This document shows, one piece after another, positions 11,098-22,477 of a stretch of DNA of 64,000 bases (positions are counted from its first letter, which is position 1; the number at the start of each line of letters is the position of its first letter). Made by a program: the position numbers and the translations under genes. The notes below the pieces were generated by a model. It did not search any database and was not told the DNA's origin. It was given only the letters and a program-made list of their open reading frames with translations. The stretch comes from Adiantum capillus-veneris (lineage: Eukaryota > Streptophyta > Polypodiopsida > Polypodiales > Pteridaceae). Where the stretch lies: positions 147,247,885-147,311,884 of the forward strand of contig CM043958.1 in the NCBI GenBank assembly GCA_014529385.2, in the 5' to 3' direction.

Positions 11098-11995
11098 TGT
11101 GGGACGGGTGTCTAACCTCACTCCTATCTTATTATAGATTTAGCCGAGAATCACGATTAAATTGTCAATCCATGGGATGAAGCTGACTCGACTACTGCAT
11201 AGAGGCTACAAGAGGTTGTCAATCTCTTGGAAAACAACAAACAACTCGCATCTAACTCAAGCTACACTCAAGTGACTGAAATCACCAAAAGCCAATCGCT
11301 CATCGGCAAACAAATCACATCCGTTACAGCATCAAATGACATCCAAACGTAACAAAACTTTTAGGACAAGTTATGGTCTCAAATCCCACTTTAGGTCAAG
11401 TACAAAATTGCAATTATTAACAGCACTGGATTTTTGACCTAGTTGTTTTTGACCCAGAATGCATCTACATGCTTAGCAATGATACCCCAATACCCCACCT
11501 ATACTTAGTTTTTTATTTTGAAGTGTAGATTCCTACTTATGATGAAATTAGGCCGCAGGTCGACGATGCCAAAAGATACGAAATATCGTGAAATGCTTAC
11601 GTCAATGAGTAGAGATCTTACCTGCGGTTGCAATTGCAACAGATGCGACTACAATGTGACAATCAAAGAGGGAGTAGGAAGCACGAGAAGGAGAGAAGCG
11701 AGCCTCGTTAGCTCACGCTATGTGTTTCATTAACCCAAAACTTAAAAATAACTTACAAAAATTGGTTTTTATACCTTAGCCAAGGTTTTTAGTGGTCAAA
11801 ACTAATAATCTAGGAGCTCTAACTAAAGATGGGTAAAGACAGGTTGATACAATCTAAAAGCTTGTAGCTCCGACTCATCAATTACAAAGTTTATCTGTAA
11901 ATTAGGAGTTACAATATTCTCAATTTATGAAAATGATAAGTGTTTTTACAATGAGAGCTCCAAAAAATGGTATCCGAGTTAGCTTGCTGCTAACA
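11098..11995 (-). repeat. 3' LTR of gypsy F
   Basis: 898-bp LTR in minus orientation. On the plus strand it runs from TGTGGGACGGG to CTGCTAACA, so on the minus strand it starts TGTTAGCAGC. It is clearly the same family as the plus-strand LTR of gypsy E at 35460, sharing the start, the block around TTGTATCAACCTGTC and the block describing CAAATGACATCCAAACG. It is preceded on the minus strand by a G-rich purine tract at 11996-12015, which marks it as a 3' LTR. Confidence 0.88.
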
Positions 11996-12015
11996 TTCCC
12001 CCCCCCTCCTCGCCT
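11996..12015 (-). other. Polypurine tract of gypsy F
   Basis: The minus strand reads a run of G and A (GAGGAGGGGGGGGAA-like) ending exactly at the LTR start TGTTAGC. Confidence 0.75.
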
Positions 12016-13244
12016 ATGTCGTCCCTTGACACAGCTTTATGGGATGAAGTAATCTTTAGGTTGACGGCTGGCCCAGGCAGTCTTTAAGTGCATGTAGAGC
12101 CTTTTCATATCTTTCTCTCTTTGTCCAGCACCTGCAAAAACTGCATAGTGACTCTGTTTTTAAGCTCGATTGTGGAGTAGCCGACAAATCTTCAAGTCAG
12201 GTTGTTGATCACTAGCCCAAAAATCTTCATTCCCCAAGTGAAAAACCCTATGTAGAACGCTTCCTCAAACGCCAACATATTATGAGATGGCAATAACATG
12301 CAGTGGGCGTAGAAGCCATACATTAGGAAGAGAATGGGGTCTATGAGGGCCTCTTTGTTTGGTAGTTTAAGGAAGTTAGACCCCTAGTATTAAGAAAGTA
12401 ATCAAAGGACAACCTTTGAATTCAAACAGGCAAAACGTTTGGTTTATTGGAATTCAAATTTTTCCCCCAAAAAGGAATTTAAAATCTAGCGGGTAAAACC
12501 ATATCATGTAGCATATCTATGGAAAGAGCTCGATGCATAGATTTCCAATCTATGATCTCCGCTCAAATCAGAGATCGTGTATGGGAATTATGGAAGGCCA
12601 AAAAATCATAAAATTGTCTATCTCCTTTTTGGGGGGAAAAGTGCATCCTTTGACCACTCTTGCACATTTCTTACACGCCCACCATTCTTGCACACATGGC
12701 GTATACCCATTCATCAAAATGTTAATCACCTCCATAAGCTCATGGAAAATAAAGAGGCCTTCCTAGAGCCCATCCTCTTCCTAATGGAGGACTTATTCGG
12801 AAGGTTGGCCACTGAGATTTGTAGCATAAACCCTTATTGCCCTCGAGGAAAGACATACATGGGGCTCCTGCTTGCTTTGGCTCATGAAAGACTTCCATGC
12901 ATGTGAGCAACATTCGGCAAATTTTGTAAAGCATAGCACATGAGAGATTAGGGAGATGCTTGAAGAATGACATGGTGCCCGTCAGGGTTTTCACCATGTA
13001 GTCCTCTATCGGCGTTCCCTTTTCTGGAGTTGGAAATCTTGGATAATTCAGCCATGTAGGCCGCTTCTTTCTTATTGCCTCATGTGCTTGTCACGTCCTT
13101 ACTCTTGGTACAGGAAAAAAAGTTGGATCCTTTTGAAGTGCCGCAGGTGCTCTTGTGAACAGAATCAAGTATCTTGGATTCTTGTTCAGTCGGCTCTTTC
13201 TCCACTTGGGGTGGACTTCATCTGCGCCTTCTATCTGTATGTCT
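12016..13244 (-). other. 3' untranslated region of gypsy F
   Basis: Between the purine tract and the accessory ORF I find no convincing coding sequence on either strand. A short patch near 12356-12500 has a TTTGTTTGG and GTTTGGTTT pair and could be a degraded small insertion, but this is weak. Confidence 0.4.
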
Positions 13245-15175
13245 TTATAAAGTCTTTCCTTGACCTGGAGCAGGTCTACCTTTATTAAGGGATATGACAG
13301 TGATTTCTAATGCCATTGTGCATTGATTTGATTGGGAGTGAGTTGAGTAACATTTGACAGAGTGAAGAACTCTCAAATCCCAATCCATCGCTGCTTTCCA
13401 CTGCTCATCCCCCTCCTGGGTAACTTTTTCTTTAAGTGCATCTTTCTCAGCTTTTGACAGTTGGACCCTTGGCACTTCATCAACTTCTGTTAATGGTACT
13501 TGGAAATCTTCTTCACCACCTAGCCCTTCTAATGGCTATGTTTCCATCTCAGTAAAAGAGACTGAGGGAATATCAATATGTGGCTACTCTGATGTACCTG
13601 CTTCTTTCTGCATCTCTTGCTATCCATCTAGCAGTAGCTGGTTGACTCTTTTCAGCTCTGCTATTTCCTTGAGCAGCTCTTCTTCTTGTTGTACCCGCAT
13701 TAATGCCAAGTCTCTACGTTGTGACTACTCTAGCTTTAGCTCTAGCTCAAGATCTTTATTCTTTTTCTCTAGTGCTTTGTACACTTTGTCTGTACCTTTG
13801 ATCGAGGCAACTGTGGGATTTTCTCTTATCTGTCGCAAAAAGGTTGCCTGATCATTGATTCTCTGCTCTGAATATTGCAATGAGGCGTTTGTTACGTCTA
13901 GTTGTACTTGGATCTTTTGAACTGACAGAGCTGTAGTTAAAAGTTTGTTAGTAACCTCTGTCAATTGTTCGTCTTTAGTTTTGCAGGCATCTGTTAACTT
14001 CATGAGAAGTTCGCCTAACTCTTCCATTTCCTTTTGTTGTTTGTCTCTTGCTAGTTGGTGTTGTTTAGCTTCAGCTTTCAACTCGTGGACTTGTTTTTGC
14101 AGATCGGTGATGACATTTAATATGTCCTCTAACTCTCCTTGGAGAGCGTCAATCACCATTTCCAATTCTTTAGCCTTTGTGTTGCACGGCTAAGTGCTGT
14201 CGATCAAAGTTTTTCTGTCATATCCTACATCTGCTTTGCATATTCATTGACTTGCATAATTACCTCATTGTTTGTCTGCTAGTCTTCATTTCTTGTGAGC
14301 TGCCTAGTTGTTTCGGCAGTCTCTTGTGATTCTCTTGGTGGGGTTGTGGCGGTTGTTTGTGGTAGCGGCCTGGTTTGTTCTTCCCCTTGAGGCTGTGCTT
14401 GGCCCTCTTCTGCTTTGTCTGCTTGAGGCTTCGTGGATGCCTGAGTCGTTTCTTGCTGGGTGGTGGTAGACGAGGTTTTCTATGTTTCCTGTTTCTTTGT
14501 TTGCTCAAATCTTGTTGACTCCTCTGGTGCAGGACCAGCTGCCCTTTACAGCTTTGGTTCTTTTGCTTTAACTTGGTTAGAAGTAGTTGCTGCCTGTTGT
14601 GCAAAATCTGCTGCCTCTTGTGGTTTAGGCTCCTATTTTTGGTTGGCTCGCCGTGTGTGGTTCTATCTGTTGGTGATGGTGGTGGGCTTGGCATGGGGTG
14701 GTCGTGTTGTTCCATAGCAGGTGAAGATGGTCGGGGAGACATATCACTTTGTTCATACTGGGTCTCTCCTTGTGCGGTTGCTTCTTCTGCTTGTTTTTCT
14801 ACTCCACCGCATCTTTAGCTTTTCTTTCTACTTCTTGAGCTTCTTTCAGCTTCAATGCCTCCACCTCTTGATACATTCTTTCCAATAGATCCTTTGGATC
14901 TTGTGATTCTCTCAGTGAAGGGTGCTTTGTTCTTGGTCCTTTTACTTCTATAGGTACCCACTTTGCAGGGTCCTTTCCTTGAGCTTGGTGGCTTCGTTCA
15001 TAAGGGTGCTTCTCTCTCTCAAACCTTGCCTGCTTCTGTTGAGGCTCCTCTTGATGTGTTGCCACTGCTTTTCTTTTCATCTCTTCAATGCGGGCTCTTC
15101 TTTCTTCATTATCTGAGCTTTCGCTGCTATGTCTTTTTGGAGAGCTCTCGGCAGAATCTTCATCAGATTTGTAAG
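13245..15175 (-). pseudogene. Gypsy F accessory 3' ORF (charged, coiled-coil)
   Basis: Three overlapping open stretches on the minus strand read as one frameshifted protein. The first (15080-14799) is Lys/Glu-rich, with segments such as ERMYQEVEALKLKEAQEVE. The second (14742-14260) is Pro/Ser- then Lys/Gln-rich. The third (14165-13725) has heptad spacing, for example EMVIDALQGELEDILNVI. The last part is homologous to the ORF that follows the integrase in gypsy E (49135-49464), so this is the extra gene found between integrase and 3' LTR in long Athila/Tat-type elements. No transmembrane segment is evident, which argues against a classical env-like product. Function unknown. Confidence 0.7.
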
Positions 15176-16354
15176 TTCTTTTGGTGGACCTTGTGGCTCG
15201 AGGGGATGATTGTGCAGCAAGTGGTGGAGACTTTCAACCCAGATACCAATATGATAGAAATTAATGGTACACCAATGTAGGAAATAGCATCAACACTTTC
15301 TTATGTTTTGCATCTGCCATTTTCAACCAAGGCCAAACCTTGTTCAGCTAAAGGAGTTAGCAGTTTTATGAATGAGGATGCCCACGCTAAGAAGAAGCAA
15401 AAATTAGAGGCCATGGGATTCTAGTATCACCTCTAGAATTCAAATCAACGTATAGATTTGTAGCGAAGGTAATACGTTTGACGAATAATCCAATTTATGT
15501 GTATGAGAAACACTTCAATATGTTATTGGCCAAAATTAAGAACCATAATGATGATATCAACTTCAGCATGTTTTTGCATAATAGTTTCATGTAACAAACA
15601 ACCAAAGGGAAAACTCAAAATCTATTTAAAGTTGCATGGCACTTCCTATACTGGGCAACTTGCATTTGACCTCACATCAAGGCCACCATTGTTTGGAAGA
15701 AATTGCATTGTGAAGAAACTAAAGACACTCAGACCACTAAACGGGGGACACTAGGAGTCAAGGAAGAGAACTGTGGCTTTGGTTACACCTTGCTCCAAAA
15801 GGACAATAGAACAATTGGAAGCAAGGACTTCAGAGCAAGAATCAAAGCAATTGGAACCCATACTCTTGCTCAACATCCTGTGTTGGATTTCTTGCAAAGA
15901 CTACAGAAGAAGCCTTTGGTGGGAAATTTGGTGATTAAGACTCAAAAAAATTTTGATACCCTACCAGACTTCTCTTATGGTGTATGAACCTGATCAGAGT
16001 GATCGTGATACTGTAATTGATGGGTGTGTAACGACAATTTAGGCACGCTGAAACACCATAGTAAATGCCATTGGCCAAGTGATGGAGGCCCAAAGTTCTG
16101 CTATCACTTCTTAAATGGTCATTTTGACAGCAAAAGTGGAACAAGACTAATCTCAGGCTAAAGGATATAAAAAGGAAAATTTGCACCTCAAAGACCTGAT
16201 TCTTGTTCAAGAGAATGATGCAAGGATAATGTCTATTTAGTGGAGGAAGATTGATCAGTTGATGGCCCATACTATAATTTTGGAAGAAGACAAGAAGGAA
16301 GCACACAACACAAGCAAGGTATTGAGGGTGCTACTTAATCAGATAAAAGTTGCT
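15176..16354 (+). pseudogene. Uncharacterised plus-strand coding relic
   Basis: The plus strand carries protein-like text broken by stops. It starts VVETFNPDTNMIEINGTPM at about 15220 and continues through YRFVAKVIRLTNNPIYVYEK (about 15450-15510). A Glu/Lys-rich, coiled-coil-like part follows to about 16340 (NAIGQVMEAQSS, HLKDLILVQEND). Orientation is opposite to the surrounding gypsy relics. The FNP-T-EI-G opening recalls ORFs of plant retroelements but I cannot name it. It replaces the place where the RNase H-integrase part of G or F would be expected. Confidence 0.35.
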
Positions 16355-16400
16355 TTAACACTAGTTCTATAATCGGACACTCAAGTGTCCTATTTTTCCA
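16355..16400. mobile_element. Single end of a TTAA/CACTAG transposon
   Basis: TTAA followed by CACTAG, then TAAT-GGACACTCAAGTGTCC. It matches the left ends of the two complete elements at 22478 and 39895 in order and spacing (CACTAG..., TAAT, the GGACA...TGTCC palindrome). No matching right end is visible nearby, so it is a divergent or truncated copy. Confidence 0.6.
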
Positions 16401-16479
16401 TGAACAAATCATCAATAGAAATTGGCATACCCCAATAATGAACTCAGTTCAGATACATTAATTGGTGCTCTAGCTTGCA

Positions 16480-18130
16480 GAATACATTTAATATTATCAT
16501 CACCCATCTCAATACCATTTTTGAGACAATCTATCATAGAAGTTGGCCTTTCCATAACATGAACACTATCTTAAATGGGTTCAAACAGATTCTCTTCTCT
16601 TTGTATCTTTTAAAGACCATTTCCAAAAACATCAAATGCATTTCTTCAATTGTGAAGATTGTGAAATCATCCATAAAATAGCCAAGAACTTATGCAAGGA
16701 CTCGTTGAAGATCTCCATCATACATCTTTGAAAAGTGGCTTGAGCATTACGCAACTCAAATGGCATCACCAGATACATAAATAAACCCCACTTAGTGATG
16801 AAAGTAGTCTTTGCCTGATCTTTTGGTGTAATTTTCAACTGATTGAGCCACTACATCCATCCATGGAACCATACATTTTGTGTGGCTAACAATCTCATCT
16901 AGCAACATATATGTGAATCGAAGTGGGAATGGATCTTTGATGTTTTGAGCATTAAGATTTTTGTAATCCACACACACCCTCAACTAGCAATCTCATCTAG
17001 CAGCATATATGTGAATGGGAGTGGGAATGGATCTTTGATGGTCCGAGCATTGAGATTTTTGTAATCCACACATACCCTCAACTTCCCATTCTTCTTTGGT
17101 ACCACTACAATTAGAAATAACTAGTTGATGCTTATTTGCCACTTCAGTTATGAACTCAACTTTTAGAAGATTATCAATTTCTTCTTTCACCTTCTTGGTA
17201 TAATTGGAATTCATTCTATATCATTTCAACTTTGCTGGTCTGGCATCTGGTTTTAGTGGTATCTAATGTTGGCACACTTTTGGATCAACACAGTGTGCTC
17301 CCATGAAAATAAGTATTTATACTTCTAGAACAATGCCTTGGCTTTCTATTTAATCTTTGGATTTACAGTTTGTTGATCTTAACCATTTTGAGATTTTCCT
17401 CTGAGCCAAGATTCCATTCCTCAAGATCTTGATCGTCTGGAAGCAGCCAATTTGGACCACTCCTTTTTTTTTGCCATCAACTTGGCATCTTTTTCAGTTC
17501 AAATACTAGCTACATATACATTGAATAGATCTCCTAGTTCAGTGACTCCAGGCTCCATTTCCACCCTTTCTATAGCCCGGTTCAGATTTTTTCTATTGGT
17601 TTGGCCATACCCTCCTTCTGAGTAAAGCCCTTCTTCTCCTAGTCCGACTGATTTGGTGTTCACCCATCAAGATAAAAAATCCTCTCACCAAGAATTGATT
17701 CAGTAAACTGGTCAAGGTGTTGCCATTTTTGCCTTTTAGCTTGCTCTTTATCCATCAAAACTTGCAATTGGAAAAATAATCATGGATGGGAGAATATGCT
17801 CGATCTTCTTTGTGCCAAACTTCATGCAAAGTTCTCCTAGACTCATTTCCTTTTTCTAGCTTCTTATATTATCAATTTTTATATGAATTCTCCTATTGGG
17901 TCCTAAAGTAGATAGTATCTAATTGGATCGTGTATGGCTCCAATAGTCCTGAGCCAAGGTCTGCCTAATAACATTCCATATGCTCCTTGTACATCCATTA
18001 CTAAGAAGCTGGTCTTGACTTTCTCTTTTCCAATTCTGATTTGTATGTTCTCAATCAAGCTACTAGCTTGAACCACTCTTTGATTAGCCATTCTGATTTT
18101 GAAAGGTGTTGGCTTGAGATCCGAGATCCC
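16480..18130 (-). pseudogene. Gypsy G protease and reverse transcriptase relic
   Basis: The C-terminal half of a retropepsin-like domain is readable at 18091-17903 (FLVMDVQGAYGMLLGRPWL, the ILGRPWL-type motif of plant gypsy elements). RT follows: NSNYTKKVKEEIDNLLKVEF (17210-17150), RVCVDYKNLNAQNIKDPFPL (about 16983-16920), FITKWGLFMYLVMPFELRNA (about 16800-16745) and a YMDDF-like FMDDF near 16675. Multiple stops and frameshifts are present, and a 98-bp stretch is tandemly duplicated inside the RT. RNase H and integrase are not found downstream. Confidence 0.75.
16891..17086. repeat. 98-bp tandem duplication inside RT relic
   Basis: Two adjacent copies (16891-16988 and 16989-17086) both start AATCTCATCTAGCA and both encode the VDYKNLNAQ...IKDPFPL region of RT on the minus strand. 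The copies differ by several bases. Confidence 0.85.
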
Positions 18131-18840
18131 TAGTTTTGTCTTAGATGTTCCCCTAGGATGTTCTTTCCTACCCCATCATCCGGTATAACTCTTGAATGGT
18201 TTCCATTACTTTCTAATCTTGTAGTGCACTTGCATAGTAGGAACCTCTTTATCTTTTATGACTGATAAATATACTTCCATGGCTTCAATTGTGCTGCCTT
18301 CCTGTTCTTCCTTATGAATTTTGCAATTTTTGGTAAGGTTCTTCTCATTCATCCAGTTCCACTATAAGATTTTGGATCCTTTCCCACATGTATATATATA
18401 TTTCATCCTGCTCGTCACCAAAACTATTGTCTAATCGGGAAGACCTCTCTTCCAACTAACTATCCTTGCAATGCCACCAATCTAGCCTTTTGCATCTGAT
18501 GGTCGGTTGATCTTTTGGAAATTTGGATTGCTCTCTAGATGTTTTCATCCCCAACTTAGTACTCCCAGTTTGGACCAAGTGTGTATTGACTTGCCTCATT
18601 TCTTCAGCCAGACTTTTGACTTTTGTGGCTATTACAGACTCGTCTAGTCCTTTCTCACCAATTCTCTAATAGGCTTCTCCTCCTTAGCCACTGAGTCTGA
18701 GGTGACAACCACTAGATGGTCTTGGCCTCCAAGCACTCTAGTTGCTCTGGAATCTTCTTTGCCAAATCCTCTTTAATCTTTGCTCCTAGTCCCTAGGCTC
18801 CCATTGGGAAGTAGAAGAATGGCAATTTGAATATCATGCA
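18131..18840 (-). pseudogene. Gypsy G spacer region upstream of protease
   Basis: Short minus-strand segments such as RLDNSFGDEQDEIYIYMWER and KTKLGISDLKPTPFKIRMAN lead in frame pieces towards the protease. They correspond in position to the gag-protease spacer of gypsy E (42768-43589). Stops are frequent. Confidence 0.45.
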
Positions 18841-19329
18841 CGCATGAGAGAGCGCATGAGGAAAGGGGGGGAAGAAGGAGGCAAGGAAACAGAGCTTAGT
18901 TTTCAAAAACACAAAAGATTGTGATGTTTGGCATTGAATTCAGTAGCCGCCACACACAGTGAAGTGTTATCATGACTGGAAGACTTTTTGGGTTTTTTAA
19001 TGAACGTACCTTCCATGAATAAGATAGAAAACCAACACTACAAAGACCGAGGACAAGAAACCACCAACAATAAATGAGGAAGAAGAATAATTGTAATGGA
19101 TAACAAGATAGTGCATCAATCACCTCTTAGTCTCGTGTAATGGAGTCCTTGAAGATAATGCAAATGTCTTCTTATTTTGTTCCTTTGTCTTTGCCTCTTT
19201 GTTTCTTTTTTGGTTTATTGATTATGAAGGAAGAGCTTTTATCAAAATGTGTTGCACCACAATCCGAGTGGGAGGCTTATGTCACACAGCCGTTGATATC
19301 CTCGCACTCTGCAGCGATAGAAAACTATC
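18841..19329. other. Unassigned interval
   Basis: No gene recognised. It holds a purine-rich run (about 18860-18890, with seven consecutive G) and AT-rich sequence. Open stretches here are short and unconvincing. Confidence 0.5.
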
Positions 19330-19880
19330 ACACCACAACGCAATAGGGAGCTATCTTCACGATATGGGTGGTCCCTATCCTATTGTGACACAACATCCAA
19401 ATGTCATGTAACAACCCGATAGGGAGGTGCACCCACAATATGGGTGGTCCTTATCGCATTGTGACGCAACATCCAAATGTTGAGATAGAATGCGATAGGG
19501 AGGCACATCCACGATATGGGTGGTCCCTATCGCATTGTGGTGCGACATCCAAATGTCACGCCACAACGCGATAGGGAGGTGCATCCATGATATGGGTGGT
19601 CCCTATCGCATTGTGATGCGACATCCAAATGTTGCACCACAACGCGATAGGGAGGCGTATCCACAATATGGGTGGTCCCTATCGCGTAGTGGAGCGACAT
19701 CCAAATATCGTGCCACAATGCGATAGGGGGTATCTCCACAATATGGGTGGTCCCTATCGCGTTGTTACGCGACATCCAAATGTTGCATCACAACACGATA
19801 AGAAGGCATATCCACAACATGGTTGGTCCCTATCGCGTTGTGGTGCATGTCACGCCACAACGTGATAAGGAGGTCTGGTT
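19330..19880. repeat. 76-bp minisatellite with hairpin units
   Basis: About seven tandem units of 74-77 bp, each with the landmark ATATGGGTGGTCCCTATCGC (at about 19361, 19438, 19514, 19590, 19666, 19740 and 19817). Within a unit CCCTATCGC...GCGATAGGG form an inverted repeat with a stem of about 19 bp around the loop ACATCCAAATG. The last unit is shortened. The array is imperfect but regular. Confidence 0.9.
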
Positions 19881-20517
19881 GTGGCACACTCCCCCTTCTC
19901 GCTTGTGCCGCAATATTTTTCTTTGTTACAACACAACACGAGGAGGGGATTTGGTTGATCAAGGCCCATCCCATATCACGTTGTGCCGCAACAACCACAT
20001 AGTTGACATGCAATATGCCACATGTCCTTCATGCAATGATGCACTCTTCCCAATGATGATGAGCGACTCAATTAATTGTGGCCGCTGCCACATGCATATC
20101 CCATGTTTAGTAATGATGAGATGATGTCCTTGGCGCTTATATAATGTTTCTATTTCCATATACCCCATTGCTGTTTGACCTTTATCCTCACCTCTTAACA
20201 ATCAGCTTTTGTGACCTAACCTTCTCATTGCTCAATCTTCTTCTTATTCTTTCCCACAATGCTTTCAAGGGAAAACACTTGTTCCCATGTCTTGCAAGAA
20301 GCAGACCGCAAGGAAGGTTTAACCACAAGACAACCAAACTACATCCTCAAGAGATGCAGGCAAAACCTTGGCTAATCTTCGGGAAACAATGCATAGTTGG
20401 AGGTACAAGCAAAACCAAAGCGTTCTGCTTGAGCTGTAACTCTAGAGGCATAGCTCTCTAGCTATTCCTAAGTTACCCTTCTAAGGAGTAGTTTGCCATA
20501 TTTGTGAGAGCGCGAAT
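19881..20517. other. Unassigned interval after the minisatellite
   Basis: No gene recognised. The first 130 bases still contain minisatellite-like words (for example GTGCCGCAAC). The rest is ordinary AT-rich sequence upstream of the plus-strand ORF. Confidence 0.45.
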
Positions 20518-21117
20518 TTGTATTTTTGGTGGGCCAGAAGTATGATGGGTTGCCTCCATGAGGCAACGGAGGACTTTCTGATCGAGCTTTTACAAAACAA
20601 CTACGTCCTCACAGCTCATGCTCACAAAGTGACAATGATGCTCCTGGATATCAATTCTCTTAGACTATTACACTATAGGTACGACAAGACACTTGCACCA
20701 GTCCATATATTTGATAAGAGAATGGACAACATTTTGACAATCCCTCCAATCACCAAAGTGAAGGTGTACGATTTGAGCACCACACATCACACGTATGCCA
20801 CACATTTGAATGTGGAGAGGACCCAAGAGCTACTTGTGGAAGAGCCTTCAGCCGAGTCAAATGAACGAGAGATGTTAGTAGCAATTGACCAAGCTAACAC
20901 TGAGACCCTAGGTTTTCTCGGCCCAACTTTTGATGTAGCACTTTTGGTATGGGGCCAAAATTTGTATTTTCGATTCGGCCCTCACGAGATAGCTGCTTTT
21001 CAAAATAGTGAGAGGGAGATTCTAGACCAAATTATAAATTTCGGTCTTTGGTATGTTATATTATTTTTGCAGAGGTATTTATTTGATTCTGGCTTATTGG
21101 AGATCCTCATCAATTAA
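20518..21117 (+). CDS. Uncharacterised ORF, 199 codons
   Basis: The longest uninterrupted plus-strand frame in this block. The product is acidic and soluble-looking (for example ERTQELLVEEPSAESNEREM) without recognisable motif, signal peptide or clear membrane segment until a short hydrophobic tail. That tail may be read-through into an intron: a GT lies near 21044 and an acceptor-like TTTCTCAATTTGCAG ends at 21133, followed by an open HAGFQPCMEST... frame. The minus strand here may instead carry gypsy G spacer sequence at its right end (21300-21140), so the coding status is uncertain. No function is proposed. Confidence 0.3.
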   Translation: MYFWWARSMMGCLHEATEDFLIELLQNNYVLTAHAHKVTMMLLDINSLRLLHYRYDKTLAPVHIFDKRMDNILTIPPITKVKVYDLSTTHHTYATHLNVERTQELLVEEPSAESNEREMLVAIDQANTETLGFLGPTFDVALLVWGQNLYFRFGPHEIAAFQNSEREILDQIINFGLWYVILFLQRYLFDSGLLEILIN

Positions 21118-21299
21118 TTTTCTCAATTTGCAGCATGCTGGTTTCCAACCTTGCATGGAATCTACAATCCGAGGTAGCCATTTTGGACTCAATATACCTG
21201 TTAGTCGTGCTTACCTCAAAATCCACTTCCCTGATAGAAGTCATTGATTGGCCTTCAACGAGTCAACATCGACACGAAAAAAGTTTTACTTTTGTTTCA

Positions 21300-22473
21300 T
21301 TGACTTTTTCATTCAAGACTTGTCACATCTATTTCGAGTTCCTCAATTATTGCTTCTTCCATGCTTTTTGAGCTTGCACTCTTGTGACAACCTATATAGG
21401 TATCACCATTTCATATTCAGAAGCACTACTTGATGGGATTGCCTCTAATATGTTTAGCGTTGTTTTCATAGTTTTATTTTGGTTTTTTGGGCAATCATTT
21501 ATCAAATGAGTGATGCCACAATCTGGATAGTATACATTCACTCTAATGATCTTTGTATAAGGACAATTATTCACAAGGTGGTCACCACCACACTTGTAGC
21601 ACAATCCTAATGGTTGTCAAGGTGCTCTTGGAGCTGCTCTCTATTGATATGCATGTCTTTGTCCTCCCAAGCCACCATTGGCTATGAACAATAATTTTCT
21701 CTCATTTAAGCTATATCTGCCTTCTGTTTGCAGCATGAGCTGATGTTGTTCCAATGCTTTTGGCTCTTCAAATGGATAATATGATGAACTAGCCATATAT
21801 CCACTTGGCTCTTTATAATATGTGGGCATATGCACTAAGGCTTGTTCCTTTATTTCTTCTACAATGGGTGCATATCTAATGCCTACTAGTCTTGCTCCGC
21901 GGAGAGGTGATTGTTTCCCCAAAATTGGTTGTGGTCGTTCATCCCCTACTAGCCCTGATAAATTTTTTGTTGTATGTCTAGGCATTGGTGGTGCTTTAGG
22001 AGGTGCTACTTGGGATGGTGGGGTATATTGCCGCTCTCTCACATATCCCTTGTTGTAGTAACACTCTTTCATCACATGACTCATCCATTTTTTTTCTGTT
22101 GCACACCACTTCAATTGCCTAGTCTACAAGTTTGCAAACGAGCTTATCCTTTTGAGCACTTCTTCAATAAATTTCTCTTGACTTACAACTGTCTCGCTCT
22201 TTTGTGATGATTTTGTGGACTTAGTTCCACTATGCTATGATGAATCCTCATCGTCTAAGTCTTTATAGTCACCTTCCTTGTAGACAACACAATTGTCTAC
22301 TAGGTATAGGGCTTCTTTGGTTAACTTGTTTAGAGTTGAGCTCTTTTTTATATGCAGATCCTTCTGAAGGTCCCATTCCTAGTCCTTGGATAAAAGTGAG
22401 CATTAGCCTTAATTGGGTTGGTAATTCTCCCATTGGACAAAATTTCACGTAGCATTTCAACCTTAAAGCAGTC
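21300..22473 (-). pseudogene. Gypsy G gag, C-terminal part
   Basis: Minus strand. Gag core CPMGELPTQLRLMLTFIQGL lies at about 22435-22370, matching CP-LEIPTEERLVSLFLEGL of gypsy E. Next comes the conserved gypsy-gag segment KWCATEKKWMSHVMKECYYN (22110 onwards), shared with D and E, then a proline-rich stretch. Two zinc knuckles follow: CYKCGGDHLVNNC (about 21600) and a degenerate YPDCGITHLINDC (about 21530). A TAG at about 21390 sits where E has a sense codon in VPIKVITRAQ. Frameshifts separate the pieces. Confidence 0.7.
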
Positions 22474-22477
22474 TTAA

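Noticed and set aside
15935-16306. 123-codon minus-strand frame
   Set aside because: Lies opposite a stretch with better coding character on the plus strand (coiled-coil-like) and shows no motif.
18896-19123. 75-codon hydrophobic minus-strand frame
   Set aside because: Hydrophobic composition arises from a T-rich strand; no conserved motif and no context.
19330-19880. CRISPR array
   Set aside because: Repeats are contiguous 76-bp units without unique spacers and the genome is a plant nuclear one; it is a minisatellite.
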